13,092 nt of DNA. Source: Candidatus Nitrosymbiomonas sp. GTDB lineage: Bacteria > Sysuimicrobiota > Sysuimicrobiia > Sysuimicrobiales > Humicultoraceae. Position 1 is the stretch's first letter, and each line of letters begins with the position of its first letter. The notes under the pieces are model-generated. The model was not told where the DNA came from. It saw only the letters and a list, made by a program, of their open reading frames with translations, and searched no databases. The stretch is from the NCBI GenBank assembly GCA_020724185.1, contig DYHL01000053.1:1-13092 (forward strand), in the 5' to 3' direction. Made by a program: the position numbers and the translations under genes. Shown one piece after another: positions 6,863 through 13,092 of this stretch.

Positions 6863-7615
6863 GTGATGATCATCCGATGGGCGCTGCTCGCCGTCCTGAT
6901 CGCCGCGTCCGTCACCGCGCCGGTAGCCGTGGCGCAGGAATCGCCGGTTTCACTCCGGTACTATGGGCACTCGTTCTTCCTGCTCACGACCGGCGGGCTG
7001 CGCATCGCGATTGATCCCTACGGCGAGATCGGGTACCCACTTCCCACCGTTGAAGGCGACGTGGTGCTGGTCACGCACGAGCATCGGGACCACAACAACG
7101 TCGGCCTGGTGGGCGGTGCGCGTCGGGTCCTGCGCGGGCTCACCGAGGGCGGACGCGACTGGGCCAAGATCTACGAACGCATCGAAGGGACGCTCCTCTA
7201 TGCCGTGCCCTCGTTCCACGACGACCAGTCCGGAACGGCCCGCGGCCTGAACAGCATCTTCGTCATCGAAACGGGCGGCCTCCGAATCGCACACCTCGGC
7301 GATCTGGGGCAGCCACGTCTGAGCGATGGGGTGCTGCGCGCCATCGGCCGGGTGGACGTCCTGATGATCCCGGTCGGTGGAGCGCCGTTCACGATCGGCG
7401 CCCGCGAGGCCACGGAGATCGCGGCGCAGATCCGGCCCAGGCTGGTCGTCCCAATGCACTACAGGACCGCGGCCAGGCCTGACTGGCCCGGGACCGACGA
7501 GCGACCGTTCCTGGAGGGAAAGCCCAACGTCCGGCGGCTAGGCAGCCACACGCTGACCATCGCGCGCGACCAGCTTCCGGCCACGACGCAGATCGTCGTG
7601 ATGGACTGGCGCTAA
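6863..7615 (+). CDS. Exported metallo-beta-lactamase-fold hydrolase (UlaG/UPF0173-like)
   Basis: This is a 250-residue protein with a clear signal peptide: a basic start (MMIIR), a hydrophobic core at residues 6-20, and likely cleavage after A24 (AVA before QE). The mature part begins with SLRYYGHSFFLL and DPYG, as in UlaG-like or 'YycJ/UPF0173' MBL proteins. Metal ligands visible: H72, H74, D76 and H77 (THEHRDH), H119 (SFHDD), D147 (HLGD) and H199 (PMHY), a full binuclear set. The substrate is unknown; members cleave lactones, phosphodiesters or other esters, and antibiotic hydrolysis is unlikely from this subgroup. GGAGGTGGGG precedes both a GTG at 6863 and an ATG at 6866; the GTG has better spacing, with negligible effect on the product. 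It may be co-transcribed with cfa. Its stop codon overlaps the stop of the convergent DUF362 gene by four bases. Confidence 0.85.
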   Translation: MMIIRWALLAVLIAASVTAPVAVAQESPVSLRYYGHSFFLLTTGGLRIAIDPYGEIGYPLPTVEGDVVLVTHEHRDHNNVGLVGGARRVLRGLTEGGRDWAKIYERIEGTLLYAVPSFHDDQSGTARGLNSIFVIETGGLRIAHLGDLGQPRLSDGVLRAIGRVDVLMIPVGGAPFTIGAREATEIAAQIRPRLVVPMHYRTAARPDWPGTDERPFLEGKPNVRRLGSHTLTIARDQLPATTQIVVMDWR

Positions 7616-8607
7616 CCGCGGGCCAGCTCAGTCCTGATCGAAGCGATCACGGCGCGGCCCTCGTCGTTGTCCGTGACGAACTCGATCGCGCCCGGCGATG
7701 AGACGCCCAACCCCAGCTCGACCGCGCGCCTGATCTGCTCCTGATCGAATATGCGGCCGTCCGCCACGGGGCTGCCCACCCCGTGCATGCGGAGCAGCGC
7801 CACGCCCGCGGCGTCGAGCGCCACGCGGTCGGTGCCGGCGAGCACCACCCCGGGCCGTGCCAGCCGGCCGGCCTCTGGGCCGGCGTCCACGAACGCCAGG
7901 ATGCCGTCCAGCACTACCATCGCCGGCCGGTAGAGCAGGTTCAGCTCGGCGATGAGCGAGCGCTGCCGCGGGGAGCCGTGCAACTCGCGCATGTATTCGT
8001 AGCCGTCCGGGCCGGTCCGTGCCACCATCCCGACGGAGTTCTTCAGCGCCATTGTGAACTGGCCGCCAAAGCGGTGGGTCTTCAGGCAGCAGGTAGAGAT
8101 GATAAGGTCGGCCTGTTCGAACAGCGCTGGAAAGAGGACGCCGCGCTGCCACTGCCCCCTGGGAATGGAGCGTGGCAGCCATTCAGATGCCGGGAGAGTC
8201 TCCAGCGGCACGACCCGCACCCCAAGGTCGCGGCCCATCACGTCCAGACCTTTCTCGCGTATGACCCGGGGTGTGTCGCCCATGCCGGCGCGGTCGGCAA
8301 CCGTTATCTCACGCGCGCCGCCGGCCTTGCAGACCTCTATGAGCGTGCGCAGGGTCTCCTCGTGGGTCGAGGCCGGGAAGGCGTGGGCGCTGTTCAGGTT
8401 GGGTTTGATGACCACCGACCGGCCGGCCATCTGGACCGGGGCGAGGAGGCGGAGCGCGCGCAGCACGCCGTCCCTATGGTTGTCGGTCTTCACCAACGAC
8501 ACCCGGGCTGCCTCGGAAGCCCAGACGCGAGCAGGCCACGTCCGCAGCACGAGCGCGCCTCCGACGGTTGCCGCTGTCTTCAGGAACCTTCGCCGGCTCT
8601 GTCGCAT
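7612..8607 (-). CDS. DUF362 domain protein with Tat signal
   Basis: This is a 331-residue protein. SRRRFLK (4-10) is a complete twin-arginine motif followed by a hydrophobic stretch (TAATVGGALVL) and a plausible cleavage site after VWA (residue 30), so the folded protein is probably exported, perhaps with a cofactor. The body is DUF362: VVIKPNLN (65-72), the glycine-rich GGAREITVADRAG, and STCCLKTHRFGGQFTMALKNSVGM (from 171), the family's conserved core, with the adjacent cysteines C173 and C174. No separate ferredoxin domain is present, unlike many DUF362 proteins. The function of the family is not established. The ATG at 8607 is chosen because the Tat motif follows at once; the reading frame stays open to 9012 antisense to korD, but that part is not protein-like. 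It is divergent from the kor operon and converges on the MBL gene with overlapping stop codons. Confidence 0.88.
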   Translation of the reverse strand: MRQSRRRFLKTAATVGGALVLRTWPARVWASEAARVSLVKTDNHRDGVLRALRLLAPVQMAGRSVVIKPNLNSAHAFPASTHEETLRTLIEVCKAGGAREITVADRAGMGDTPRVIREKGLDVMGRDLGVRVVPLETLPASEWLPRSIPRGQWQRGVLFPALFEQADLIISTCCLKTHRFGGQFTMALKNSVGMVARTGPDGYEYMRELHGSPRQRSLIAELNLLYRPAMVVLDGILAFVDAGPEAGRLARPGVVLAGTDRVALDAAGVALLRMHGVGSPVADGRIFDQEQIRRAVELGLGVSSPGAIEFVTDNDEGRAVIASIRTELARG

Positions 8608-8631
8608 GGCAGGATGTCCCCCTTCCTGCCA
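8607..8631 (-). promoter_or_regulatory. Hairpin placing the DUF362 ribosome binding site in its loop
   Basis: On the minus strand, TGGCAGGA and TCCTGCCA form a perfect eight-pair stem closed by a nine-base loop, AGGGGGACA. The purine-rich loop is the best ribosome binding site for the DUF362 gene, and the last stem base is the A of its ATG. Such a structure could limit initiation or be a binding site for a regulator. The pairing is exact in the sequence; the regulatory role is inference. Confidence 0.5.
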
Positions 8632-8785
8632 GAATTCGGGAAGGGGTACCCTCCTTTCCTGCTGTTTGTCAGAAGACGCGGACCTATGAGGAATCCGTTC
8701 ATCCACCGATGCCTGGGGATTCCCGTAGTCCGTACATTTGATGCTGGCAGCAAACCGGCGGATGGGCCTCCTGGGAGATGGTCGC

Positions 8786-9034
8786 GTGGCGAAAAGAAGT
8801 GCCAGCGAGATCAGGATAAACGAGGCATGGTGCAAGCGGTGCGGGATCTGCGTCGCGTTCTGCCCGCGGGATGTGCTGGCAGAGGGCGAAGGCGGGATTC
8901 CCCGGGTTGTAGATCTGCGGGCGTGCACGTTCTGCGTGCTCTGCGTGTTGCGTTGCCCTGACTTCGCCGTCGAGGTCGTTGAGGACAAGGAGGTCGCATC
9001 GCGCGATGTCACAGCCGCGACTCATGCAGGGTAA
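8786..9034 (+). CDS. korD: 2-oxoacid:ferredoxin oxidoreductase, delta (ferredoxin) subunit
   Basis: This is an 82-residue 2[4Fe-4S] ferredoxin-type subunit that relays electrons from the catalytic core of the 2-oxoacid oxidoreductase to free ferredoxin. Two CX2CX2CX3C(P) motifs are present: C16, C19, C22, C26 and C47, C50, C53, C57. The N-terminus MAKRSASEIRINEAWCKRCGIC is typical of KorD. I choose the GTG at 8786: GGGAG at 8773-8777 sits eight bases upstream, and the N-terminus then matches the family. An in-frame TTG/ATG at 8738/8741 would add 16 non-conserved residues. It is the first gene of korDABC; its end overlaps korA by 29 bases. The promoter should lie in the 178-base spacer shared with the divergent DUF362 gene, where I see only a weak TTGTCA at 8666 without a well-spaced -10. 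Confidence 0.9.
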   Translation: MAKRSASEIRINEAWCKRCGICVAFCPRDVLAEGEGGIPRVVDLRACTFCVLCVLRCPDFAVEVVEDKEVASRDVTAATHAG

Positions 9035-10103
9035 CGAAGCCTGCGTGGAGGGAGCGCTGGAGGCAGGGCTGCAGTTCTTCGCCGGGTACCCGATCACGCC
9101 GTCCACGGAGATCGCGGAGATGCTGGCCGAGCGCCTGCCCAGAGCCGGCGGCGTGTTCATTCAAATGGAAGACGAGATCGCCAGCATGGCCGCGGTTATC
9201 GGCGCGTCGCTGGCAGGGATGCGGGCAATGACCGCCACCTCGGGCCCGGGCTTCTCGCTCAAGCAGGAAAACCTGGGCTACGCGGCCCTCACCGAGACGC
9301 CCTGCGTGGTGGTGAACGTCCAGCGTGTGGGCCCCTCCACGGGGATGCCGACCTCACCGGCGCAGGGCGACGTCATGCAGTCCCGGTGGGGCACACACGG
9401 CGACCATCCGGTGGTAGTGCTCTCGCCATCTTCTGTCATGGAGACGTACGTGCTCACCGCGAAGGCCTTTGCGGTCGCCGACGAACTGCGCGTGCCGGTG
9501 ATCCTGCTGACCGACGAGATCACGGGCCACATGCGGGAGCGGGTGGTCCTGCCTGATCCTGGAACCCTCCCGAGACCCCACCGTCCGCTGGAGGGAGCAG
9601 CACCTCCGGACATCCCGCCTATGGTCCACTTCGGGGAAGGCCGGAGAGTGTTGGTCACCGGGCTATACCGCGACTCTACCGGCTTCTGGTCTGAGAGTCC
9701 GGAGGAAGCCGACCGCCTAGTCAGGCGGCTGGCCGGCAAGGTAGAGAGCAGGCAGGAGCAGTTGACCATGGTTGACCGCTGGCATCTGGACGATGCGCAG
9801 GTCGTCGTGGTGGCGTACGGGTGCGTGGCCCGCTCGGCCCAGCGGGCCATGCGCCTGGCCCGCGAGCGGGGGCACCGCGTGGGCATGTTACGCCTGGCCT
9901 GCCTCTGGCCGTTCCCCGGTCACGAGATCGAGGCGCTCGCGGAACGGGCGGACCGCATCGTGGTTCCGGAGATGAACCTCGGCCAGATGGTGGGCGAGGT
10001 GGAGCGGGCGGTCCGCGGCCGTTGCAAGGTGATTGGGTACAGCCGGGTGGATACGGAACTCATCCGGCCTGAAGAACTGCTCCCTGTGCTGGAGGGGGTG
10101 TAG
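9006..10103 (+). CDS. korA: 2-oxoacid:ferredoxin oxidoreductase, alpha subunit
   Basis: This 365-residue alpha subunit pairs with the beta subunit to decarboxylate a 2-oxoacid to its acyl-CoA while reducing ferredoxin. LMQGNEACVEGALEAG begins the pyrimidine-binding domain; FFAGYPITPSTEI (24-36) is the family signature; ATSGPGFSLKQE, VQRVGPSTGMPT and WGTHGDH follow. The later domain (about 265-365) includes VVVVAYGCVARSA and VPEMNLGQM, the transketolase-C-like part. The pattern fits the 2-oxoglutarate type (KorA) rather than pyruvate synthase, but substrate choice is an inference. The ATG at 9006 is preceded by AGGAGGT, 11 bases away; an ATG at 9024 is an alternative. The start lies inside korD, and the next gene begins two bases after the stop, so the genes are translationally linked. 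Confidence 0.93.
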   Translation: MSQPRLMQGNEACVEGALEAGLQFFAGYPITPSTEIAEMLAERLPRAGGVFIQMEDEIASMAAVIGASLAGMRAMTATSGPGFSLKQENLGYAALTETPCVVVNVQRVGPSTGMPTSPAQGDVMQSRWGTHGDHPVVVLSPSSVMETYVLTAKAFAVADELRVPVILLTDEITGHMRERVVLPDPGTLPRPHRPLEGAAPPDIPPMVHFGEGRRVLVTGLYRDSTGFWSESPEEADRLVRRLAGKVESRQEQLTMVDRWHLDDAQVVVVAYGCVARSAQRAMRLARERGHRVGMLRLACLWPFPGHEIEALAERADRIVVPEMNLGQMVGEVERAVRGRCKVIGYSRVDTELIRPEELLPVLEGV

Positions 10104-10105
10104 CG

Positions 10106-10936
10106 GTGGAGGAGATGCGCTTCCTGCGCCGCGAACACCTGCCGCACATCTGGTGCGTCGGGTGCGGCCACGGGATCGTCCTGGGCGCGGTCATCCGGGC
10201 CATGGATCGGGCCGGCGTGGACCAGGATCGCACGGTGGTGGTCTCCGGCATCGGCTGTTCGTCCCGCGCGGTCGGGTACCTGAACATGGACGCCCTGCAC
10301 ACGACCCACGGCCGGGCCCTGGCCTTTGCCACCGGGGTCAAGCTGGCCCGTCCCGACCTCCGGGTGGCGGTGCTGGCCGGAGACGGCGACCTCGCGGCCA
10401 TAGGCGGCAACCACCTGATCCATGCCGCCCGGCGCAACATTGGGATTACCACCGTGTGCTTCAACAACGGGATCTACGGGATGACGAGCGGCCAGTACTC
10501 GCCGCTGACGCCGGCGGGCTATCGCACCACCACCTCGCCGTTCGGACACCTGGAGCGCGATTTCGACCTGTGCCGTCTCGTGCAGGCCGCCGGGGCTACC
10601 TACGTCGCGCGGAGCACGGTCTACCACGTGCACCAGACCGTCACGTACGTGGAACGGGCCCTGGCCCACGACGGGTTCTCCTTCGTGGAGGTGTTCTCGC
10701 CATGCCCAACCTACTTCGGGCGGCACAACCGAATGGGTGATCCCGTCACCATGATGAAATGGTTGCACGACAGCGCGGTCCAAGCAGGGCAGGCCGCCAG
10801 AATGACTCCGGAAGAGCTGCGCGGCCGGGTGGTCCTTGGTGAGTTCCACAGGACCACGGAGGTGCCCGAGTACGCCCGCTCGTACCGCGAGATGATCGCC
10901 CGCCTGGCCGAAGGTGGTGACCAAGGTGCACGGTAG
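10106..10936 (+). CDS. korB: 2-oxoacid:ferredoxin oxidoreductase, beta subunit (thiamine diphosphate-binding)
   Basis: This 276-residue beta subunit carries the thiamine diphosphate and one [4Fe-4S] cluster. Cluster ligands by position: C17 and C20 (CVGCGHG), C51 (GIGCSS) and C200 (SPCPTYFG), matching the spacing in archaeal 2-oxoacid:ferredoxin oxidoreductases. GDGDLAAIGGNHLIHAARRN (92-111) is the thiamine diphosphate/Mg motif, followed by NNGIYGMTSGQYSPLTP, very typical of KorB. The GTG at 10106 has GGAGGGGG seven bases upstream; the ATG at 10115 is too close to the second purine run. The enzyme acts in the cytoplasm, either oxidising 2-oxoglutarate in a ferredoxin-linked TCA cycle or, in reverse, fixing CO2 reductively. 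The 3' end overlaps korC by about 11 bases. Confidence 0.94.
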   Translation: MEEMRFLRREHLPHIWCVGCGHGIVLGAVIRAMDRAGVDQDRTVVVSGIGCSSRAVGYLNMDALHTTHGRALAFATGVKLARPDLRVAVLAGDGDLAAIGGNHLIHAARRNIGITTVCFNNGIYGMTSGQYSPLTPAGYRTTTSPFGHLERDFDLCRLVQAAGATYVARSTVYHVHQTVTYVERALAHDGFSFVEVFSPCPTYFGRHNRMGDPVTMMKWLHDSAVQAGQAARMTPEELRGRVVLGEFHRTTEVPEYARSYREMIARLAEGGDQGAR

Positions 10937-11492
10937 CCGATGGGAGGCGCGTCTGGGCGGGGCCGGCGGTCAGGGCATGATCACGGCCGGGATTATCCTA
11001 GCCGAGGCCGCGGTGATGGCCGGGCTCAACGCTGTGCAGACCCAGTCGTACGGGCCGGAGTCGCGGGGCGGCGCCACGCGGGCGGAAGTGGTGATCGCCG
11101 ACGGCGAGATTGACTACCCAAAGGTGACCAACGCCGACGTAGTGCTGGTGCTGACCTCCGAGGCCTACCGGCGGTACGGAAACAAGCTCAAGCAGGGAGG
11201 CCTGCTGGTGGCCGACTCGGATCTTGTGGGAGAGGTCCAAGCCGGTCCCTATCGGATCGTGCGCGTGCCCATCACGCGCATTGCCAGGGAGGAACTGGGG
11301 CGAGAGATCGTCGCCAACATCGTCGCCCTGGGCGTCCTGGCGGCGCTATCGCAGGTGGTCCCCATGGAGGCACTCGAGCGGGCCGTAATGGGACGGGTCC
11401 CGAAGGGCTCGGAGGAACTGAACCGCCGGGCACTCCGGTGTGGCGAGGCAGCAGGCCGGCAGGCCCAGGTCAAGGAGGCGCACGAGGCATGA
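10926..11492 (+). CDS. korC: 2-oxoacid:ferredoxin oxidoreductase, gamma subunit
   Basis: This 188-residue gamma subunit of the oxidoreductase family (POR/KOR gamma) forms the CoA-side domain of the complex. LGGAGGQGMITAGIILAEAA is the conserved N-terminal glycine motif; QTQSYGPESRGGATRAEVVIA is the family signature; DVVLVLTSEAYRRY and the final Leu/Ala-rich helix follow. The GTG at 10926 is preferred because AAGGTGGTGA lies just upstream with five-base spacing; a GTG at 10914 would add four residues without a ribosome binding site. It overlaps korB by 11 bases, and its stop overlaps the next start as ATGA. With korD, korA and korB it makes a complete four-subunit enzyme. Confidence 0.92.
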   Translation: MHGSRWEARLGGAGGQGMITAGIILAEAAVMAGLNAVQTQSYGPESRGGATRAEVVIADGEIDYPKVTNADVVLVLTSEAYRRYGNKLKQGGLLVADSDLVGEVQAGPYRIVRVPITRIAREELGREIVANIVALGVLAALSQVVPMEALERAVMGRVPKGSEELNRRALRCGEAAGRQAQVKEAHEA

Positions 11493-13092
11493 GCACGGTC
11501 AGCACCTGGCGCAACGAAACCGACGAGCAGTTGCTCATCAACGAGGTGTCGGTGGATGAGCCGTGGGCGCTCGTCGAGAAGTACGCCGGTCTCGTCCGGG
11601 AGTCCGGCTCGAAGCAGGAGAAGCGGGCTTTCGACTACCTGAGCAGGCGCCTCAAGAAGCACGGCGTGCCCCACGCGATCCATACACCGACGCTGCTGAT
11701 CAGCGTGCCACGGCGGGCGCGCCTGGAGATCCTGGCACCCGAGCGCCGGCTGGTGGCCGCCAAGACGCCGGCGATGTCATTCTCTGCCGGCGGCCGGTGG
11801 AAGAGGGGCGAGATCGTCTATGTCTCCACCCAGCACATGGGCGACATCCGCGGGCTGTTCGAGGGCGTCGGTCGGGAGCTGACCGGGATCGCAGGAAGGA
11901 TCGTCCTGACCGAGGGCTACGCCTCGCCAGGCAAGGTGGCCGACTTCGCAAAGGGCGGCGCGACCGGCGCCATCTTCATCAGCCCTGGCGAGCGCATCCA
12001 CGAGGGCATCTGCACCACGATATGGGGATCGCCTGACCTGGACTCCTGGGAGCGCAAGCCGACCATCCCGGTGGTCTCGATCAGCAAGACCGACGGCGCC
12101 TGGCTGCGTGAGATGGCGCAGCACGGCGGCGTCAAGGCCCGCCTCTCAACTAAGCTGGACGAGGGATGGGTCGAGTGCCCGGTGTGCGTGGCCGAGATCC
12201 CAGGACAAGAGGTTCCCGAGGAGTTCGTGCTGGTGCACGGCCACGTGGACGGCTGGCACCAGGGCATAGGCGATAACGCCACGGGCAACGCCACCCTGCT
12301 GGAACTCGCGCGCGTCCTCTGGAAGCACCGGGACAGGCTGGCGCGCACGGTGCGCATCGCCTGGTGGTCCGGCCACTCCCACGGCCGCTACGCCGGCTCG
12401 GTCTGGTACGCCGATGCCTTTGGGCTGGACATTGACGCCCACTGCATCGCGCACGTCAACTGCGACTCGCCCGGCTGCCGATGGGCCACGGTGTACGAGG
12501 ACGTTTTCTGGATGAGCGAGGCCGAGGGGATCGGGAAAGCGGTCATCAAGAACGTGACCGGACTCAGCGCCACCGGCGGCAGGCCGCTGCGCGCGGGTGA
12601 CTGTTCGTTCTCGAACATCGGCGTCTCGACGTTCTACATGCTTTCATCCACGATGCCGAAGCCGCTGCTGGAGGAGAAGGGCTACTATCCCGTGGGTGGC
12701 TGCGGGGCCAACATAGCCTGGCACACCGAGGACGACACGCTGGAGATCGCCGACCGCGACAACCTGCTACGCGACACGAAGGTGTACCTGGTGGCCGCGT
12801 ACCGCACCGCCAACGCCACGCTGCACCCGCTCGACTTCCGCGCCCTGGCCGATGAACTGGTGGGCACGCTGCAGGCATACCAAGACGCTACCGGCGGGGC
12901 GTTCGACCTGAGTCTGCCGCGGGATGAAGCGCAGGCGCTGCGCGTCGATCTCGAGCGGTGGTACTCGGAGCGCGAGGGCCTTGCTGTCCGTTCGGCGTCG
13001 GATCCCGCGGTGCGCGCGGCCAACGCCACGCTGCGTAAACTCGCGCGCATCCTGGTGCGCGTCAACTACACCCGCGCAGGCCGCTTCCGCCA
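11489..13092 (+). CDS. M28-family metallopeptidase with PA-like domain, atypical active site (3' truncated by window edge)
   Basis: The frame stays open for 534 codons to the window end with no stop. The N-terminus (MSTVSTWRNETDEQLL) has no signal peptide, so the protein is probably cytoplasmic. Residues about 25-70 resemble the M28 prodomain (SGSKQEKRAFDYLSRRLKKHG), about 105-215 look like a PA (protease-associated) insert, and 240-440 carry the zinc aminopeptidase core: GHVDGW (H252, D254), GDNATGN (D262), NCDSPG (D326) and WHTEDDT (H412). Where M28 enzymes normally have Glu-Glu in GAEExGxxGS, this one reads SGHSHGRYAGS (H296, S297). The zinc site is otherwise intact. It may be an aminopeptidase or dipeptidase using another base, or a non-hydrolytic homologue. 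Translation is coupled to korC by the ATGA overlap, with GAGG just upstream. Confidence 0.85.
   Translation, partial: MSTVSTWRNETDEQLLINEVSVDEPWALVEKYAGLVRESGSKQEKRAFDYLSRRLKKHGVPHAIHTPTLLISVPRRARLEILAPERRLVAAKTPAMSFSAGGRWKRGEIVYVSTQHMGDIRGLFEGVGRELTGIAGRIVLTEGYASPGKVADFAKGGATGAIFISPGERIHEGICTTIWGSPDLDSWERKPTIPVVSISKTDGAWLREMAQHGGVKARLSTKLDEGWVECPVCVAEIPGQEVPEEFVLVHGHVDGWHQGIGDNATGNATLLELARVLWKHRDRLARTVRIAWWSGHSHGRYAGSVWYADAFGLDIDAHCIAHVNCDSPGCRWATVYEDVFWMSEAEGIGKAVIKNVTGLSATGGRPLRAGDCSFSNIGVSTFYMLSSTMPKPLLEEKGYYPVGGCGANIAWHTEDDTLEIADRDNLLRDTKVYLVAAYRTANATLHPLDFRALADELVGTLQAYQDATGGAFDLSLPRDEAQALRVDLERWYSEREGLAVRSASDPAVRAANATLRKLARILVRVNYTRAGRFR

Noticed and set aside
8738..8785. Earlier TTG/ATG start for korD
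   Set aside because: The extra 16 residues are not conserved in KorD-like ferredoxins, and the GTG at 8786 has a well-spaced GGGAG.
7783..8961. 392-codon open frame on + opposite the DUF362 gene and running into korD
   Set aside because: No recognisable motif, and it overlaps two well-supported genes; long spurious frames are expected at this GC content.
8608..9012. N-terminal extension of the DUF362 protein by 135 codons
   Set aside because: It runs antisense through korD, is low-complexity, and would bury the Tat motif, which must be at the N-terminus.
1..13092. Search for CRISPR arrays, insertion sequences, tRNA or rRNA genes, phage genes and defence systems
   Set aside because: No periodic repeats, transposase motifs, terminal inverted repeats or tRNA-like cloverleaf were seen by eye; the window is almost fully occupied by housekeeping-type metabolic genes.

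Overview
This 13,092-base window is very GC-rich bacterial DNA, densely coding on both strands, with start sites mostly preceded by GGAGG-like ribosome binding sites. It reads as an ordinary chromosomal segment: no transposase, integrase, phage gene, CRISPR array, rRNA or tRNA was found, and no intergenic gap exceeds about 180 bases. The gene mix is glycerol catabolism, a flavin alcohol oxidoreductase, cyclopropane fatty acid synthesis, a four-subunit 2-oxoacid:ferredoxin oxidoreductase and a cytoplasmic M28 peptidase. That suggests a free-living heterotroph able to use low-potential ferredoxin chemistry, perhaps from a poorly sampled GC-rich phylum; the lineage cannot be fixed from the sequence.

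Left third (1-3016, + strand): the 3' part of a glycerol-3-phosphate dehydrogenase gene (glpD, truncated by the window edge) overlaps a GMC-type FAD oxidoreductase gene by 17 bases. The GMC protein resembles long-chain fatty alcohol oxidases; it carries an extra N-terminal helical domain and a four-cysteine motif. Next come a small minus-strand zincin-like metallopeptidase and, divergent from it, a small FmdB-type zinc ribbon protein. The zinc ribbon gene converges on glycerol kinase (glpK, minus strand).

Middle (5344-8607): divergent from glpK are a cyclopropane-fatty-acyl-phospholipid synthase gene and an exported metallo-beta-lactamase-fold hydrolase gene. The hydrolase gene converges, with overlapping stop codons, on a Tat-exported DUF362 protein gene on the minus strand.

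Right third (8786-13092, + strand): a tightly packed korD-korA-korB-korC operon, with overlapping or near-abutting genes, encodes ferredoxin, alpha, beta and gamma subunits of a 2-oxoacid (probably 2-oxoglutarate-type) ferredoxin oxidoreductase. It is translationally coupled (ATGA) to an M28-family peptidase that runs off the window. The peptidase keeps most zinc ligands but has His-Ser where the family usually has the catalytic Glu-Glu pair, and it has no signal peptide.

Working model (inference): the left half handles glycerol phosphate and fatty alcohol or lipid turnover (GlpK, GlpD, GMC oxidase, Cfa). The right half turns 2-oxoacids, possibly derived from peptides and amino acids, into acyl-CoA and reduced ferredoxin. 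Nothing here is clearly a new defence or mobile system. The best leads are the fused four-cysteine GMC enzyme, the atypical M28 peptidase tied to the kor operon, and a hairpin that would display the ribosome binding site of the DUF362 gene in its loop.
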